From an uncultured Calothrix sp. (GTDB taxonomy: Bacteria; Cyanobacteriota; Cyanobacteriia; Cyanobacteriales; Nostocaceae), in NCBI GenBank assembly GCA_937973965.1, contig CALJJQ010000043.1, forward strand, positions 1 to 44,150: DNA of 44,150 nucleotides. Direction: 5' to 3'. This document shows positions 16,113-24,322 of the stretch, one piece after another. Both the position numbers and the translations under genes were made by a program. Positions within the stretch are counted from its first letter, which is position 1; the number at the start of each line of letters is the position of its first letter. The notes below the pieces were generated by a model. It made no database searches. It was not told the DNA's origin and saw only the letters and a list, made by a program, of their open reading frames with translations.

Positions 16113-18892
16113 TAGACTACCTCTGAAGTTAATAGGGACTTGATGTACTTGCGGATTTTTGCGGTTTGAAAGTTGCTGGTCATTTGGGTTAACTTAGTAG
16201 CAAAGGGAATTAGCTGTTGATTTGTTTCCACTTGTTTTTCCAGGATGTCTTCAATACCCGTAGTATCTCCCATCATGGCCAGGTGATAAATTTCTTGTAA
16301 AATTTCTAGAGATGGTAAGACCAACTCAACTTGATTGGTAGTAGTTGGGGGTGAAGATACCGGGTTTGGTTGGACATCCCAATCGATGTTTAACAGGGAT
16401 GCTAAAGCGGTCAGCAGCTCATCTTTTTGCAGGGGTTTAGGAATGAATGCAGCAGCACCAGCTTCTAAGCTTTGTTGACGGTTGTCAGCAAATACGTTGG
16501 CACTGGAAACAATAATGGGGATGTTGCTAGTTTGAGGATTGGCTTGCAAATGCACCATAAACTCAAACCCATCCATATTTGGCATCGCAATATCCAGCAA
16601 AATCATATCCGGTTGGATTTGACTGGCTAATTCCAATCCTTGTTTACCATCGTGAGCAGATTCCACCTGACAACCGATATCCGTTAATAGGCTGGTTAAC
16701 ATTAGACATTGGTTGATATCATCATCAACAACCAAAATGCGGGGTATATTACCACCTTTGATACCGATAATTTTGTACTGGTTAGTGTGGGGGCTAAAAT
16801 TACCAGCACAATTCCAGTCACGGGAAAATACAGCTGGGACAGTGATCTCGAACCAAAATACACTTCCTTCCCCCAAATTACTTCGGACTTTAATTTCACT
16901 TCCCATTAACTTGGCAATCCTTTGGCTGATGGTTAATCCTAAACCAGTACCTTCTGCTTTGTGTCCTGCAGAACCAACCTGCTCAAACGGTAAAAATATA
17001 CTTTCCAATTGTTCGGGTTTCATTCCCACACCCGTATCTTCAACTTGAAAGCGAATGGTAGCTTGGGGAGATTCCGTATTTTCCCCAGCTATTGTCAAGA
17101 TATCGACCCTAAATGTCACGTAACCACTATCAGTAAACTTAATGGCATTTCCCAGCAAATTAATTAATATTTGTCGCAATCGTTTTTCATCACCATTAAT
17201 ACTTGTAGGTAAGCGATCACTAATTTTAATTTCAAAGTCAATTCCTTTTTGTTTGGCTCGAATCCCACAAATTTCCGTGACACCACGCAAAAAGTCTGCC
17301 AAATCAATACTACCAGTCACCAATTCCAGTTTACGAGCTTCAATCTTAGATAAATCCAGAATATCGTTAATCAGCATCAACAGATGGGAACCACATTGAT
17401 GAATCACCCTTACTCCTTCCCGATCCTTTTTGCTCAAGTTTTCCGAATTATCTAGGACTTGAGCAAAACCCAAAATTCCATTCAAGGGTGTACGTAATTC
17501 ATGGCTCATATTAGCGATAAACTCGCTTTTCGCTTGATTCGCAGCATCCGCAGCTTGTTTTGCCAACAATAACTCGTGGGTGCGCTCCTCCACTTTGATT
17601 TCTAAGTTTTTAGAATAATCCCGCAATAGTTCATTGTTAATTGCCAATTGTTGATTTGCAGCTTCTAATTTTTGCTGTTTATACGCATTTGTAGTCGCGA
17701 TCACACTAGCAATCAAAGATAATAAGGCAGGTGTGAGGGGAATTAGCCAACCAATCGTAAACATCCCGTAACTACCAACCAGCAAAATCCCACCCATTCC
17801 CAGGGTTGACCAGAGAATCCTTCCCCCTGGAATTCGGTATTTGTTGGGTATACTAGCTAAATACCAACTACCAACCGAACCAATTACCGACCATAGCCAC
17901 ACCCAACCTAGCAGAAAAGAGCCAGATAGACCACGTAAACTATTTTTCCCCGTTTTTGCACCTCGCACCAATTGCAGAGCAATATTGGCATGGATAACCA
18001 CACCAGGAGTTGGTTTCTGAGCAGAAATCAACGACGAACTAAAGGGAGTACTGAAAAAATCATTGGTACTGGTAGCAGTCGATCCAATCAACACCATGCG
18101 ATCGCGCATTAAATCTGGGGGAATTTTCCCTGCTAGCACATCTCGCATGGTCACGGTTTTAAATGCAGTTTCGCCACCATGCCAATTTAACAGGATTTGA
18201 TAGCCACCTAAGTCGGTTTCACCATAACCCGCTTCTTGATTTTTTAAGGGTTGATAAATGGCTTTACCCAGTCGAAATTTCAGTTGTTGTTCGTCAATGC
18301 TTTCTAAACTAATACTTTCAACTTCTAAATACTTCAAAGCCACTAAAGTCGCCAACCCAGCTTTAATTTTGCCATCCTCCTGACTATCTTCTGCGGTCAA
18401 CAAAGCTCGACGCACATGGCGATCGCCATCTAAAACTAAATCAGCCAATCCCACCCGCTCATGTTTTTTTAACTCCGGTGGTGGATTTACCCGCTCTCCG
18501 GTAATTTTTTCCACACCAAATAAATTCGATGTACTCCGAAAAATTTCTACTAACTGCTCGTGACCCTTCCCTTCAGGTAAATCCCGATACAAATCCAAAC
18601 CAATCGCTCGCGGTTGTTGTTGGTTAATTTTTCCTAATAATTTGGCCAACGACCAATCGGGAACGGGCCATTTTCCTACAGATTGAATATCCCGTTCATC
18701 AATGGTGACAATCACAATTTCATCGGCTATTTCCCCTGATGATTTCAGTCGCACCCATTCATCACGGACTTTCCACTCAGGTAAATTAAATACACCCAAG
18801 TATTGTCCAGCAATTACCATCAACGCCACACAAGGAGTAATAATTAAAACGCTGCGAGTATTTTTGATCAAAGTCTGGATTTGTTTCCACAT
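16112..18892 (-). CDS. CHASE2-domain hybrid histidine kinase
   Basis: 926 residues. A membrane segment at about 15-30 is followed by an extracytoplasmic CHASE2 sensor (about 35-310: [46 protein letters not shown]), three more membrane helices (about 322-400), a coiled linker, HisKA with His464 ([12 protein letters not shown]), HATPase (N-box [25 protein letters not shown]), and a receiver domain with Asp767 ([13 protein letters not shown]) and Lys819. A Gln/Thr-rich helical tail ends the protein. CHASE2 is thought to sense an extracellular signal. It is coupled to the following REC-kinase and lies downstream of the haemagglutinin/CHAT/DUF928 genes on the same strand. Confidence 0.95.
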   Translation of the reverse strand: MWKQIQTLIKNTRSVLIITPCVALMVIAGQYLGVFNLPEWKVRDEWVRLKSSGEIADEIVIVTIDERDIQSVGKWPVPDWSLAKLLGKINQQQPRAIGLDLYRDLPEGKGHEQLVEIFRSTSNLFGVEKITGERVNPPPELKKHERVGLADLVLDGDRHVRRALLTAEDSQEDGKIKAGLATLVALKYLEVESISLESIDEQQLKFRLGKAIYQPLKNQEAGYGETDLGGYQILLNWHGGETAFKTVTMRDVLAGKIPPDLMRDRMVLIGSTATSTNDFFSTPFSSSLISAQKPTPGVVIHANIALQLVRGAKTGKNSLRGLSGSFLLGWVWLWSVIGSVGSWYLASIPNKYRIPGGRILWSTLGMGGILLVGSYGMFTIGWLIPLTPALLSLIASVIATTNAYKQQKLEAANQQLAINNELLRDYSKNLEIKVEERTHELLLAKQAADAANQAKSEFIANMSHELRTPLNGILGFAQVLDNSENLSKKDREGVRVIHQCGSHLLMLINDILDLSKIEARKLELVTGSIDLADFLRGVTEICGIRAKQKGIDFEIKISDRLPTSINGDEKRLRQILINLLGNAIKFTDSGYVTFRVDILTIAGENTESPQATIRFQVEDTGVGMKPEQLESIFLPFEQVGSAGHKAEGTGLGLTISQRIAKLMGSEIKVRSNLGEGSVFWFEITVPAVFSRDWNCAGNFSPHTNQYKIIGIKGGNIPRILVVDDDINQCLMLTSLLTDIGCQVESAHDGKQGLELASQIQPDMILLDIAMPNMDGFEFMVHLQANPQTSNIPIIVSSANVFADNRQQSLEAGAAAFIPKPLQKDELLTALASLLNIDWDVQPNPVSSPPTTTNQVELVLPSLEILQEIYHLAMMGDTTGIEDILEKQVETNQQLIPFATKLTQMTSNFQTAKIRKYIKSLLTSEVV

Positions 18893-19562
18893 GCCATACA
18901 GTTAATTTATGAATTTATTAATTATCGAGAGCAGGAAGATGTAATACCCTAAATTGGATTTTGCGGAAAGTCGGGGAAGAGAAGTTACCGGGGAGATTTA
19001 TTCTTCTGCCAAACTTGTCAAGAAGGTTTTTGGGCTTTGGATTACTCTCGGTAGGCGATCACGTAGCGTTGTTGTAGACTAGCTGCTAAGTATCTATGGG
19101 TGGAAGACCTCTTGTTACGTCAGGGTTTTAAGGACTGCCAGAAAATAAAATATCCTTTGGCGAAAGGGCTTATTGCCGGAAAATACAGGTAGGGATGCCT
19201 GTTCCACAATAATAGAAAATTGGATAATTATTGAATTGGATTACTCTTATCTTTATCGTTTGTCGCGTTCTTTTTTTCAATTATATATTTATTAATTGCT
19301 TGACCACATTTATATACACCTAGTTAAAGATAATTTTAGGTAAGGAGACCACTAGATTGCGCGGGTTAAGCACGTTGAAGTAAGTGACGTGGGAACTTAG
19401 TCGAACTCAATAAAATTGATATTAGTACAAAGCTTTTAAATAATAGGAATACTATTCGATTTTTGCACCAAACTCAGTACACTTGATATTCCCTATTTCC
19501 CAACTCACTACTCCCTACTCCCTATTTTCAAACACGAATAATCCAAAATTATTTGGTTTTAA
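18893..19562. other. Intergenic region upstream of CHASE2 kinase
   Basis: 670 bases without a gene. It includes GGATTTTGCGGAAAGT (about 18957-18972), repeated near 31676, a run resembling the GTAGAC...GCTACG repeat debris (19060-19095), and GGGAGTA-type heptamers on the minus strand (about 19505-19525). The promoter of the two-kinase operon must lie here, but no box stands out. Confidence 0.45.
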
Positions 19563-20465
19563 CTAATTTACAGACCCTAATAAGGGAGCTTGAGCAATTT
19601 CCTGTAACCCGACCGAAGTCAGTAACTCTTCCCATTGCTTGAGAATAGTGGGATTATTTACTTGACTCGCTTGTATTTGAGCTAATGTGGCTAAACAGTC
19701 ATACCACACACCGTTTTCACCTAAAGCTTTAGCTTGTGCCAGTAAATCCCGTTGTTGCATTGCTGCGACTAATTCTGCACTGGGTTGAATCCGCTCAATC
19801 CAACCATCTACATAGGGAGTACTGGGACTAAGTTGACCATTGATTTTCAGAGCGAAAAACCATTGGTAATTTTTCCCGACTACCAAAGAGGGAGCTTGTT
19901 CTGGTAAGGTAATTTTGACAATACCCGATTTATTTGCGACGGGAATGGTCATCTGATAGTGGGTATGGCCAACTTCATCCTTGATGCTGAACACAGCCTC
20001 CTTCGCATTCGATGCGGGCAAATATACCATCACCGTGGGACGTTCCGACAAAGTTGTCCCATAGTAACTTGCTGGCATTAGTCCAATTAGGGCTGCAGGT
20101 CCAGTTGCTGCAACCGTGGAGGGATTTAAATAGTAAGCTCCAACGCGAGAAGCTCCTCCTGCTGTTCGTCTTGGCGCTCCTTGGGGAGTAAATAGATTAC
20201 CCCTGGAAGCTCCTCCACTGGCTTGCCTCGGCGCTCCCTGGGGGGTGAATAAATTACCTCTGGAAGCTCCTCCGGTGGCTGTAGTGGGAGCGCCCTTACC
20301 TTGTCTGGGAACAAATAGACTACTTCTAGAAGCTCCTCCGGTGGCTGTAGTTGGGGCGCTGTTTCTCGCAGGTGGTTTAAATGTGATAGCATAGGCGCTG
20401 CTAGCTACAGAACTGATGATCAGAGCGATCGCACTCAAAAAACTCATTAAATATGGGCGTTTCAT
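19563..20465 (-). CDS. DUF928 exported protein
   Basis: 300 residues from ATG 20465, preceded at eight bases by AGGTG; a GTG nine bases earlier is inside that site. Signal peptide residues 1 to about 27 (ending SSAYA). Next come four GGASR repeat units (GNLFTPQGAPR type) and the DUF928 body: LNPSTVAATGPAALIGLMPA, ERPTVMVYLPAS, YQWFFALKINGQLSPSTPYV, DGWIERI, then a helical C-terminus ending LLGSVN. DUF928 proteins are exported cyanobacterial proteins commonly encoded beside CHAT, CHASE2 and haemagglutinin genes, as here. Function not established; likely periplasmic or surface-associated. Confidence 0.92.
   Translation of the reverse strand: MKRPYLMSFLSAIALIISSVASSAYAITFKPPARNSAPTTATGGASRSSLFVPRQGKGAPTTATGGASRGNLFTPQGAPRQASGGASRGNLFTPQGAPRRTAGGASRVGAYYLNPSTVAATGPAALIGLMPASYYGTTLSERPTVMVYLPASNAKEAVFSIKDEVGHTHYQMTIPVANKSGIVKITLPEQAPSLVVGKNYQWFFALKINGQLSPSTPYVDGWIERIQPSAELVAAMQQRDLLAQAKALGENGVWYDCLATLAQIQASQVNNPTILKQWEELLTSVGLQEIAQAPLLGSVN
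20145..20366 (-). repeat. Tandem coding repeats in DUF928 gene
   Basis: Four imperfect units with the core TGGASR/SGGASR followed by (S/G)(S/N)LF-P, roughly 48-75 bases each and strongly conserved in DNA, including a GGAAGCTCCTCC stretch on the plus strand. They encode a low-complexity Gly/Ala/Arg linker right after the signal peptide and are likely to vary in number between strains. Confidence 0.8.
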
Positions 20466-20474
20466 AAATTGCAC

Positions 20475-20786
20475 ACCTGATTAACTGTCATGAAGTCAAA
20501 AAAAGTCTATTTGATGACTTTGAATCCCATTCAAATAAAGTCTTATATTTATCCTTTATAAGGGATGAAACAGATAAAGTCGACAACTTAAATGCATCTT
20601 TAAAAACATTTCAAACAGTAAAATCACTTAAGCAATGTTTTAAACGTAGACTTTAATACTTAACAAGCTCGTTTTTTGGGAGTAGGGAGAGACAAGACAT
20701 GTCGCGTCTGTTTCTCAAGATAAATATACCGTTTGCGCCTATTCCCTGTCTTCAAGAAGTGGTGGATCAAGTATTTATTGACACTT
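20475..20786. other. Short intergenic region with palindrome debris
   Basis: 311 bases between the CHAT and DUF928 genes. Contains GGGAGTAGGGAGA next to a degenerate palindrome GACAAGACATGTCGCGTC (20691-20708) and AAGTCA/TGACTT inverted pairs near 20493-20520. No gene. Confidence 0.5.
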
Positions 20787-23348
20787 TTAAATCCAATTAC
20801 CAACCAAAACAAAAGCAGACCAAAAGAAAGGGTCGCGGAAATCTGTTTGTCGAATCAGCTGAATTTGTGCTTGTCGCAATGCTTCCGCTTTTGTTGTATT
20901 TGGTTGTCTTAGTTGCTGATAAAAACGAGTCATCAGTATTTCTGCTGCTCTATCTTTAACGGACCACAAAGTCGCAACGGTGGAACGGGCACCGGATTTA
21001 ACTGCTAAACCAGCTAATCCCAATACTGCTCGGTCATCTCCGGTTGCCGTATCACAGGCACTCAGTACCAATAATTCAATTGCCTTTGATCTATTACCAC
21101 TGCGATTCTGGAGGAGTTCTGACAATTCCTTCACACTCACTCGTCCATCCCAGGTCAATAAAAACGTATCTTCCAGACGGGAACTAAATTGTCCGTGGGT
21201 TGCGAGGTGAACCACATCTGCATTACTAGACTGAATGCGATTGCCTAGTGCTTGACTGGTAAATTGTTGATTCAGGAGTAGTGTTGCTGGGATGGTTTGG
21301 GAAATTTGCTTCACTTCCGATTTGACCGCAGGTAAGGCTGCAAACCCGGATCGAGATTCACTAATACCACCCACAATTGCTTGAATTCTACTTTGTTGCA
21401 GTGGGTTCGCTGACATTAATTGTAAACCGGGAGACAATGCCACGGCATATTTTTCAATTAAGTATTGTTGACCATCCCATAGTGCTGCTATCGGTATATT
21501 CCGCAATTTGCCATCTAACACAAATACCAGGGTTTTGGCATCTTGGAAGGCTCCATCCGCTTCTGGGGGACGAATCAACCAATCGTAAACTTGTTGAGTT
21601 AAATTTTGTCGGGTTTGAGAATTGGAAACAGGATTTAGGGAAGCGAGTAAATTATCAAGGGTTTGTTCGATTTCTGATTGCGATTTACTAATTTGGTAAT
21701 AACGCAGAGGTTTTCTCGGTTGGGAGATAATCGTTGCCAAGCGATCGCGTAAAATAATCGGGTAAATTACCGTTGCGGTGGGGTCAACTTGATCGATTTG
21801 CTGGACTTTATCAATACATGCTTCCCGGAAAAAGTTATCAAGTTCGGCTACTTGCAGAGATTCAATTAATTCACGAGCTTGGACTAATTCGCTTTGGGTG
21901 GGTTGTTCATCCAAGAGTAAAGCTACTAATTGGCGATAAACAGGTTCGACACTTTCACGGAAGGAAAATTGGACATCAGGGTTAATTGCAGCTAAATCAG
22001 AACGTAGTGCTTTTAATGACTTTACTGCTTCCGTATAAGCCGCAACAGCTTCCTGTTGAGAATTTTGTTGTTGATATATCCTACCCAGTCCCCATGCAGA
22101 TTGGGCAATGATATCATCAGCTTGCAGCTTCCGGGCAAGATTCAAGGATTGTTCTACTAATTTTTTGGCTTCCGACCATTGGGAAGTTCGACTGTAAAGT
22201 TGTCCCCATTGATACAGGGCATGGGCTTCGGCTACCGTATCCTGAAGTTGTTGAGCAGATTTAACGGTGACAGCCATTAGTTCCGCCAAATCCCGACTAG
22301 GTAAAACCTGATCTGATTGTGCTAATTTATTCAAGGCGGCAGCAAAATTAATTGCAGCAAACAGAGAACTACGACTAGGAGCTATTTGGGAAAGCTGTTG
22401 TTTTAACTGGGGTGCAAGGGGGATAGCATATTCCAGTTTGCCATAATCCACCAATAACTTAAACCGCTCCAAACGAGCTTGTAAAGCTTCCTGGGGATTA
22501 CTCGCAGCAATTTCTGCATCCTCAAAATAATTAAATGCGGCTTCCGGGTCTTGCCAATCAGCAGCAATTTTTCCTAAGCTGGTTAAGATAGAACTTAACT
22601 GGGTTTTAGCGGCAATTTTATTTGCTGTTGCTAAACTTTGTGCTAAAACCTGCTGACTTTGACTATCACCAATTGCATGTAAAGCCAAACCCAGCGATCG
22701 CAATCCGCTTACCTTCACTTCCGAATCCGGTATTGTCGCCATTTTTTTGGTTAATTCTTCCAGTTGTTGACGGGAACGACGGTAATATCCCAGACTTTGT
22801 AAAGCTTGAGCTTGATTAATTTGACATCCCAGACTTCCCGTTGTGTCCCCCGCTTGTTCGTAGTATCTTTGAGCCTGCTGCCAAGTAGCGATCGCCCTTT
22901 CCCCTTGCCCCATACGCAGTTGTAAATTTGCATGGGTATTCAGTATTTGTGCCCAAACAATCCCATCAGCAGAGGGTTTCACAGTTTGCAGAATCTTGAC
23001 ACTTTGTTCGATGGAAACCTTCGCTGCTTCCCATTGATTGAGTTCTTGCTGTACCAGAGAAAGATAACTTAAACTCAAAGCCTGATTGACGCGATCGCCT
23101 TGGGATTGATAGTGTTTTGCAGCACTTTCCCAAGCTTTCGACGCTTCCTGATATCTTCCCGAAGAGTAAAAATTACGTCCTTCATCTAGCAAGTTAGTTG
23201 ATTTGCTCACAACCGGAGCATTATTTACTGGGGAAATAACAGCGACTGCGGGAATAATGGTTAACATAAAACAGAGACTAACCAGACATAGACCTAGATA
23301 CAGCCAGTAATGTTGCTTGATTCGGATGGGTTTAGTTCGGAAAGCCAT
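20787..23348 (-). CDS. TPR-CHAT domain protease
   Basis: 853 residues. A basic N-terminus and a hydrophobic segment (about 14-38) indicate export or membrane anchoring. Residues about 50-480 are TPR-like helical repeats (LLDEGRNFYSSGRYQEASKAWE is cut here only by family pattern; later SQWSEAKKLVEQSLNLARKL). The C-terminal 300 residues form a CHAT domain, a caspase-like cysteine peptidase fold, with catalytic His718 (HLATHG) and Cys765 (VLSACDTA), then GLAGLAVKSGARSTVATLW and FWSAFVLVGNW. Both catalytic residues are present, so activity is plausible. It sits between the haemagglutinin and DUF928 genes, suggesting action on surface proteins. Confidence 0.94.
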   Translation of the reverse strand: MAFRTKPIRIKQHYWLYLGLCLVSLCFMLTIIPAVAVISPVNNAPVVSKSTNLLDEGRNFYSSGRYQEASKAWESAAKHYQSQGDRVNQALSLSYLSLVQQELNQWEAAKVSIEQSVKILQTVKPSADGIVWAQILNTHANLQLRMGQGERAIATWQQAQRYYEQAGDTTGSLGCQINQAQALQSLGYYRRSRQQLEELTKKMATIPDSEVKVSGLRSLGLALHAIGDSQSQQVLAQSLATANKIAAKTQLSSILTSLGKIAADWQDPEAAFNYFEDAEIAASNPQEALQARLERFKLLVDYGKLEYAIPLAPQLKQQLSQIAPSRSSLFAAINFAAALNKLAQSDQVLPSRDLAELMAVTVKSAQQLQDTVAEAHALYQWGQLYSRTSQWSEAKKLVEQSLNLARKLQADDIIAQSAWGLGRIYQQQNSQQEAVAAYTEAVKSLKALRSDLAAINPDVQFSFRESVEPVYRQLVALLLDEQPTQSELVQARELIESLQVAELDNFFREACIDKVQQIDQVDPTATVIYPIILRDRLATIISQPRKPLRYYQISKSQSEIEQTLDNLLASLNPVSNSQTRQNLTQQVYDWLIRPPEADGAFQDAKTLVFVLDGKLRNIPIAALWDGQQYLIEKYAVALSPGLQLMSANPLQQSRIQAIVGGISESRSGFAALPAVKSEVKQISQTIPATLLLNQQFTSQALGNRIQSSNADVVHLATHGQFSSRLEDTFLLTWDGRVSVKELSELLQNRSGNRSKAIELLVLSACDTATGDDRAVLGLAGLAVKSGARSTVATLWSVKDRAAEILMTRFYQQLRQPNTTKAEALRQAQIQLIRQTDFRDPFFWSAFVLVGNWI

Positions 23349-23487
23349 GAGAGAAAAATTATCCGCTACATGCTTATATTGCCCAATAAATCAAGCAAGA
23401 TATCAATTCCCTGGTTTCCGTGTCAGCACTACCTTTTGCCATTTACCCCAACTGCGATCGCATATCACCCGGATGCGGACTCTAACC

Positions 23488-23598
23488 TACATTTCTCACA
23501 AGGGAGTGATAAGCCTTGAGTAATGGGTTAATTTTCCTACTACTCCCTACTCCCCGCTCCCTACTCACTGAAAGTTTTAGGAGTTTGTGAGAAATCCG
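23488..23598. mobile_element. TTTCTCACA-type MITE, copy B
   Basis: Best preserved copy: ATTTCTCACA (23491-23500) and TGTGAGAAAT (23586-23595) are perfect inverted repeats, and flanking bases extend the match (CCTAC / CCGGG). The body has GATAAGCCTTGAGTAATGGG, TTAATTTTCCTACTACTCCC and CACTGAAAGTTTTAGGAG. It is non-coding and lies between the CHAT gene start and the 3' end of the PD-(D/E)XK-like gene. Confidence 0.8.
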
Positions 23599-23675
23599 GG
23601 CTAAGTAGTCGAGATACAAACCTGACTACAAAAATACCGCGATCGCCTTGGGGAACTAGACAGTTAATTTAAAAC

Positions 23676-24275
23676 TTACGTTTGTAGAGCGCTAGCCAAA
23701 ATACCGAGAATCTGATTCACATCTTTCAAATAATATTCGCTCAAGTCAATTGTTAATAATTGACCTTCCAGCTTGAGAAATTGCCAAATACTACCCGTTG
23801 TCACAACACCATAAATTGTCTTAATTTCGATAGCTGCTTGCTGATTATAAATTTGAGCAGCGACCATTTCTGCTGCACATTGACCTAAACCCGCATTAAT
23901 ATTCTCCTTTTTTGCCTCTACCACTGTAATTACTGGTGCTGTTACAATCAAGATTTCTGGAGATTGGGTAATAATAAAATCGCAAGTACCATTTAATCCT
24001 TTACTTTCATCAACTGTAAAATCTACTCCAGAAAATAAACTAATTCGCTCATGCAATTGCCGACGTAAATCCACGAGAATGGGCGCAATAATGAATTCAG
24101 AACGGGCTTTTTCACTATTACTACCAAAGGCGATCGCAAGGTTATAACTGAGTGTTTCCGTCAGGAGATTACTAGCAGCTAATTCGGGAATGGAAGCAAA
24201 AATATCGCGTTTTTCTAATGTTGTTAAACCAAAATCTTGTTTGGCTTTTGCTAAAGTAAATTCGCTGTAGGACAT
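23676..24275 (-). CDS. PD-(D/E)XK nuclease-like protein, copy 2
   Basis: 199 residues from ATG 24275, chosen for GGGAG four bases upstream and because it aligns with the MSYSQF start of the 4307 paralogue. Same catalytic pattern: KARSEFIIAPILVDLR (Glu60), GTCDFIITQSPE (Asp99), VVEAKK (Glu120, Lys122) and GLGQCAAEMVAAQIYN (Gln132). It is 47 bases downstream of the haemagglutinin stop on the same strand, so it may be co-transcribed with the surface block, and is followed by MITE copy B. DNA or RNA cleavage is inferred only from the motif set. Confidence 0.72.
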   Translation of the reverse strand: MSYSEFTLAKAKQDFGLTTLEKRDIFASIPELAASNLLTETLSYNLAIAFGSNSEKARSEFIIAPILVDLRRQLHERISLFSGVDFTVDESKGLNGTCDFIITQSPEILIVTAPVITVVEAKKENINAGLGQCAAEMVAAQIYNQQAAIEIKTIYGVVTTGSIWQFLKLEGQLLTIDLSEYYLKDVNQILGILASALQT

Positions 24276-24322
24276 AAAACTCCCACTCAGTTTTGGAGAT
24301 TTATATTGCATACAGTATTATG

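Noticed and set aside
20126-20392. 88-codon alternate frame in the DUF928 repeat region
   Set aside because: PEELLEV-like repeats arise from reading the tandem GGASR units out of frame.
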